NCBI GenBank assembly: GCA_017471125.1 | Contig: JAFUWR010000155.1 | Coordinates: 1 to 17,615 of the forward strand | DNA: 17,615 nt | Direction: 5' to 3' | From: Clostridia bacterium | Lineage (GTDB): Bacteria > Bacillota > Clostridia > Christensenellales > Aristaeellaceae | Shown here: one piece after another, positions 17,259 through 17,615 of the stretch | How positions within the stretch are numbered: position 1 is the stretch's first letter | Layout of the letters: each line of letters starts with the position of its first letter | Translations under genes and position numbers: made by a program | The notes under the pieces: model-generated | What the model saw: the letters and a program-made list of their open reading frames with translations, nothing else | Databases searched by the model: none | Told to the model about the DNA's origin: nothing

Positions 17259-17287
17259 TTTACAGCGTGGCCCGTTCACGGTATAAT
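17259..17287 (+). promoter_or_regulatory. Promoter of thrS
   Basis: TTTACA (17259-17264) and a perfect TATAAT (17282-17287) are 17 bases apart. Transcription would start near 17294, leaving only about 20 bases before the thrS ATG. There is no room for a T-box leader. Confidence 0.8.
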
Positions 17288-17313
17288 ATCGCAATATCAG
17301 GAGGGGAAACAAA

Positions 17314-17615
17314 ATGGACAAGGAACAGTACAAGGCGTTTTACGAGAGCGTCTATCGCCATTCTCTGGCGCACATCCTGGCAAAAGCGGTCATCGAGATC
17401 TACGGCGCGGACAAGGTGCAGTACGCCATCGGCCCGCAGATCGCCGACGGCTTCTACTATGACTTCGAGCTTCCCGTGGCCATCTCCGTGGAGGACTTCA
17501 AGACCATCGAGGACAAGATGCGCGAGATCATCAAGCGCCGCGAGGACTGGACCTGCAAGGAGCTGACCCGTGAGGAAGCGCTGGAGCAATTCAAGGGCCA
17601 GAAGTTCAAGACCGA
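17314..17615 (+). CDS. thrS: Threonyl-tRNA synthetase, 5' part, without TGS domain (partial)
   Basis: The first 100 residues are in the window; the gene continues past the right edge. After a 14-residue lead the protein enters the N-terminal editing domain with the HxxxH motif H16/H20 (YRHSLAHILAKAV) and the strongly conserved ThrRS segment IGPQIADGFYYDFEL. In most bacterial ThrRS these residues lie after a TGS domain of about 60 residues; here that domain is absent. The ATG is well supported by AGGAGGGG and by a promoter ending 27 bases before it, so the short N-terminus is not a start-site error. The catalytic and anticodon-binding domains are outside the window; if they were missing, this would instead be a free-standing trans-editing protein. 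Confidence 0.88.
   Translation, partial: MDKEQYKAFYESVYRHSLAHILAKAVIEIYGADKVQYAIGPQIADGFYYDFELPVAISVEDFKTIEDKMREIIKRREDWTCKELTREEALEQFKGQKFKT

Noticed and set aside
17253..17270. A seven-pair hairpin after the glucosidase stop as a terminator.
   Set aside because: It has a G-U pair, no T-run follows, and it overlaps the -35 box of thrS; more likely chance.

Overview
The window is a GC-rich stretch of a bacterial chromosome carrying three transport or energy operons on the minus strand and two plus-strand genes at the right end. Strong AGGAGG-type ribosome binding sites, the gene order atpI-B-E-F-H-A-G-D-C, consensus -35/-10 promoters, a glycoside hydrolase 13 glucosidase beside a sugar ABC transporter and the general protein similarity suggest an anaerobic member of the Clostridia (Bacillota), possibly an uncultured gut lineage. 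That placement is inference; nothing in the window (no rRNA, no marker gene compared) proves it.

Region 1 (1-6643, minus strand): an F1Fo ATP synthase operon, complete except for the 3' end of atpC, which runs off the left edge. Genes are tightly packed and several overlap, with GTG or TTG starts at the overlaps. The c subunit carries a glutamate in each helix (E33 and E66) plus T67/T68, the pattern of the two-carboxylate Na+-binding rotor, so the enzyme is predicted to be coupled to Na+. Two good promoters lie upstream (6693-6811).

Region 2 (6835-11774, minus strand): a branched-chain amino acid (LIV-I type, HAAT family) ABC transporter, livJ-livH-livM-livG-livF, starting from a near-consensus promoter and closed by an intrinsic terminator just after livF. 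Two strong hairpins separate livJ (binding protein) from livH (permease).

Region 3 (11685-12182): a 498-base spacer with the livJ promoter, three REP-like palindromes with a shared CTACGA flank, and two tracts of heptanucleotide tandem repeats.

Region 4 (12183-15377, minus strand): a family-1 sugar ABC importer (binding protein and two permeases, no ATPase), with a hairpin between the binding-protein and permease genes. Transcribed divergently from it is a GH13_31 oligo-1,6-glucosidase (15569-17242, plus strand). Import of a malto- or isomalto-oligosaccharide followed by cytoplasmic hydrolysis to glucose is the likely joint function.

Region 5 (17259-17615, plus strand): a promoter and the 5' end of thrS. 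The threonyl-tRNA synthetase starts directly at its editing domain and lacks the usual N-terminal TGS domain.

Most of the window is ordinary housekeeping and transport DNA. I see no clear undescribed multi-gene system. The points most worth following are the c-subunit ion motif, the REP-like and heptamer repeats, the TGS-less ThrRS, and two binding proteins without a lipobox.
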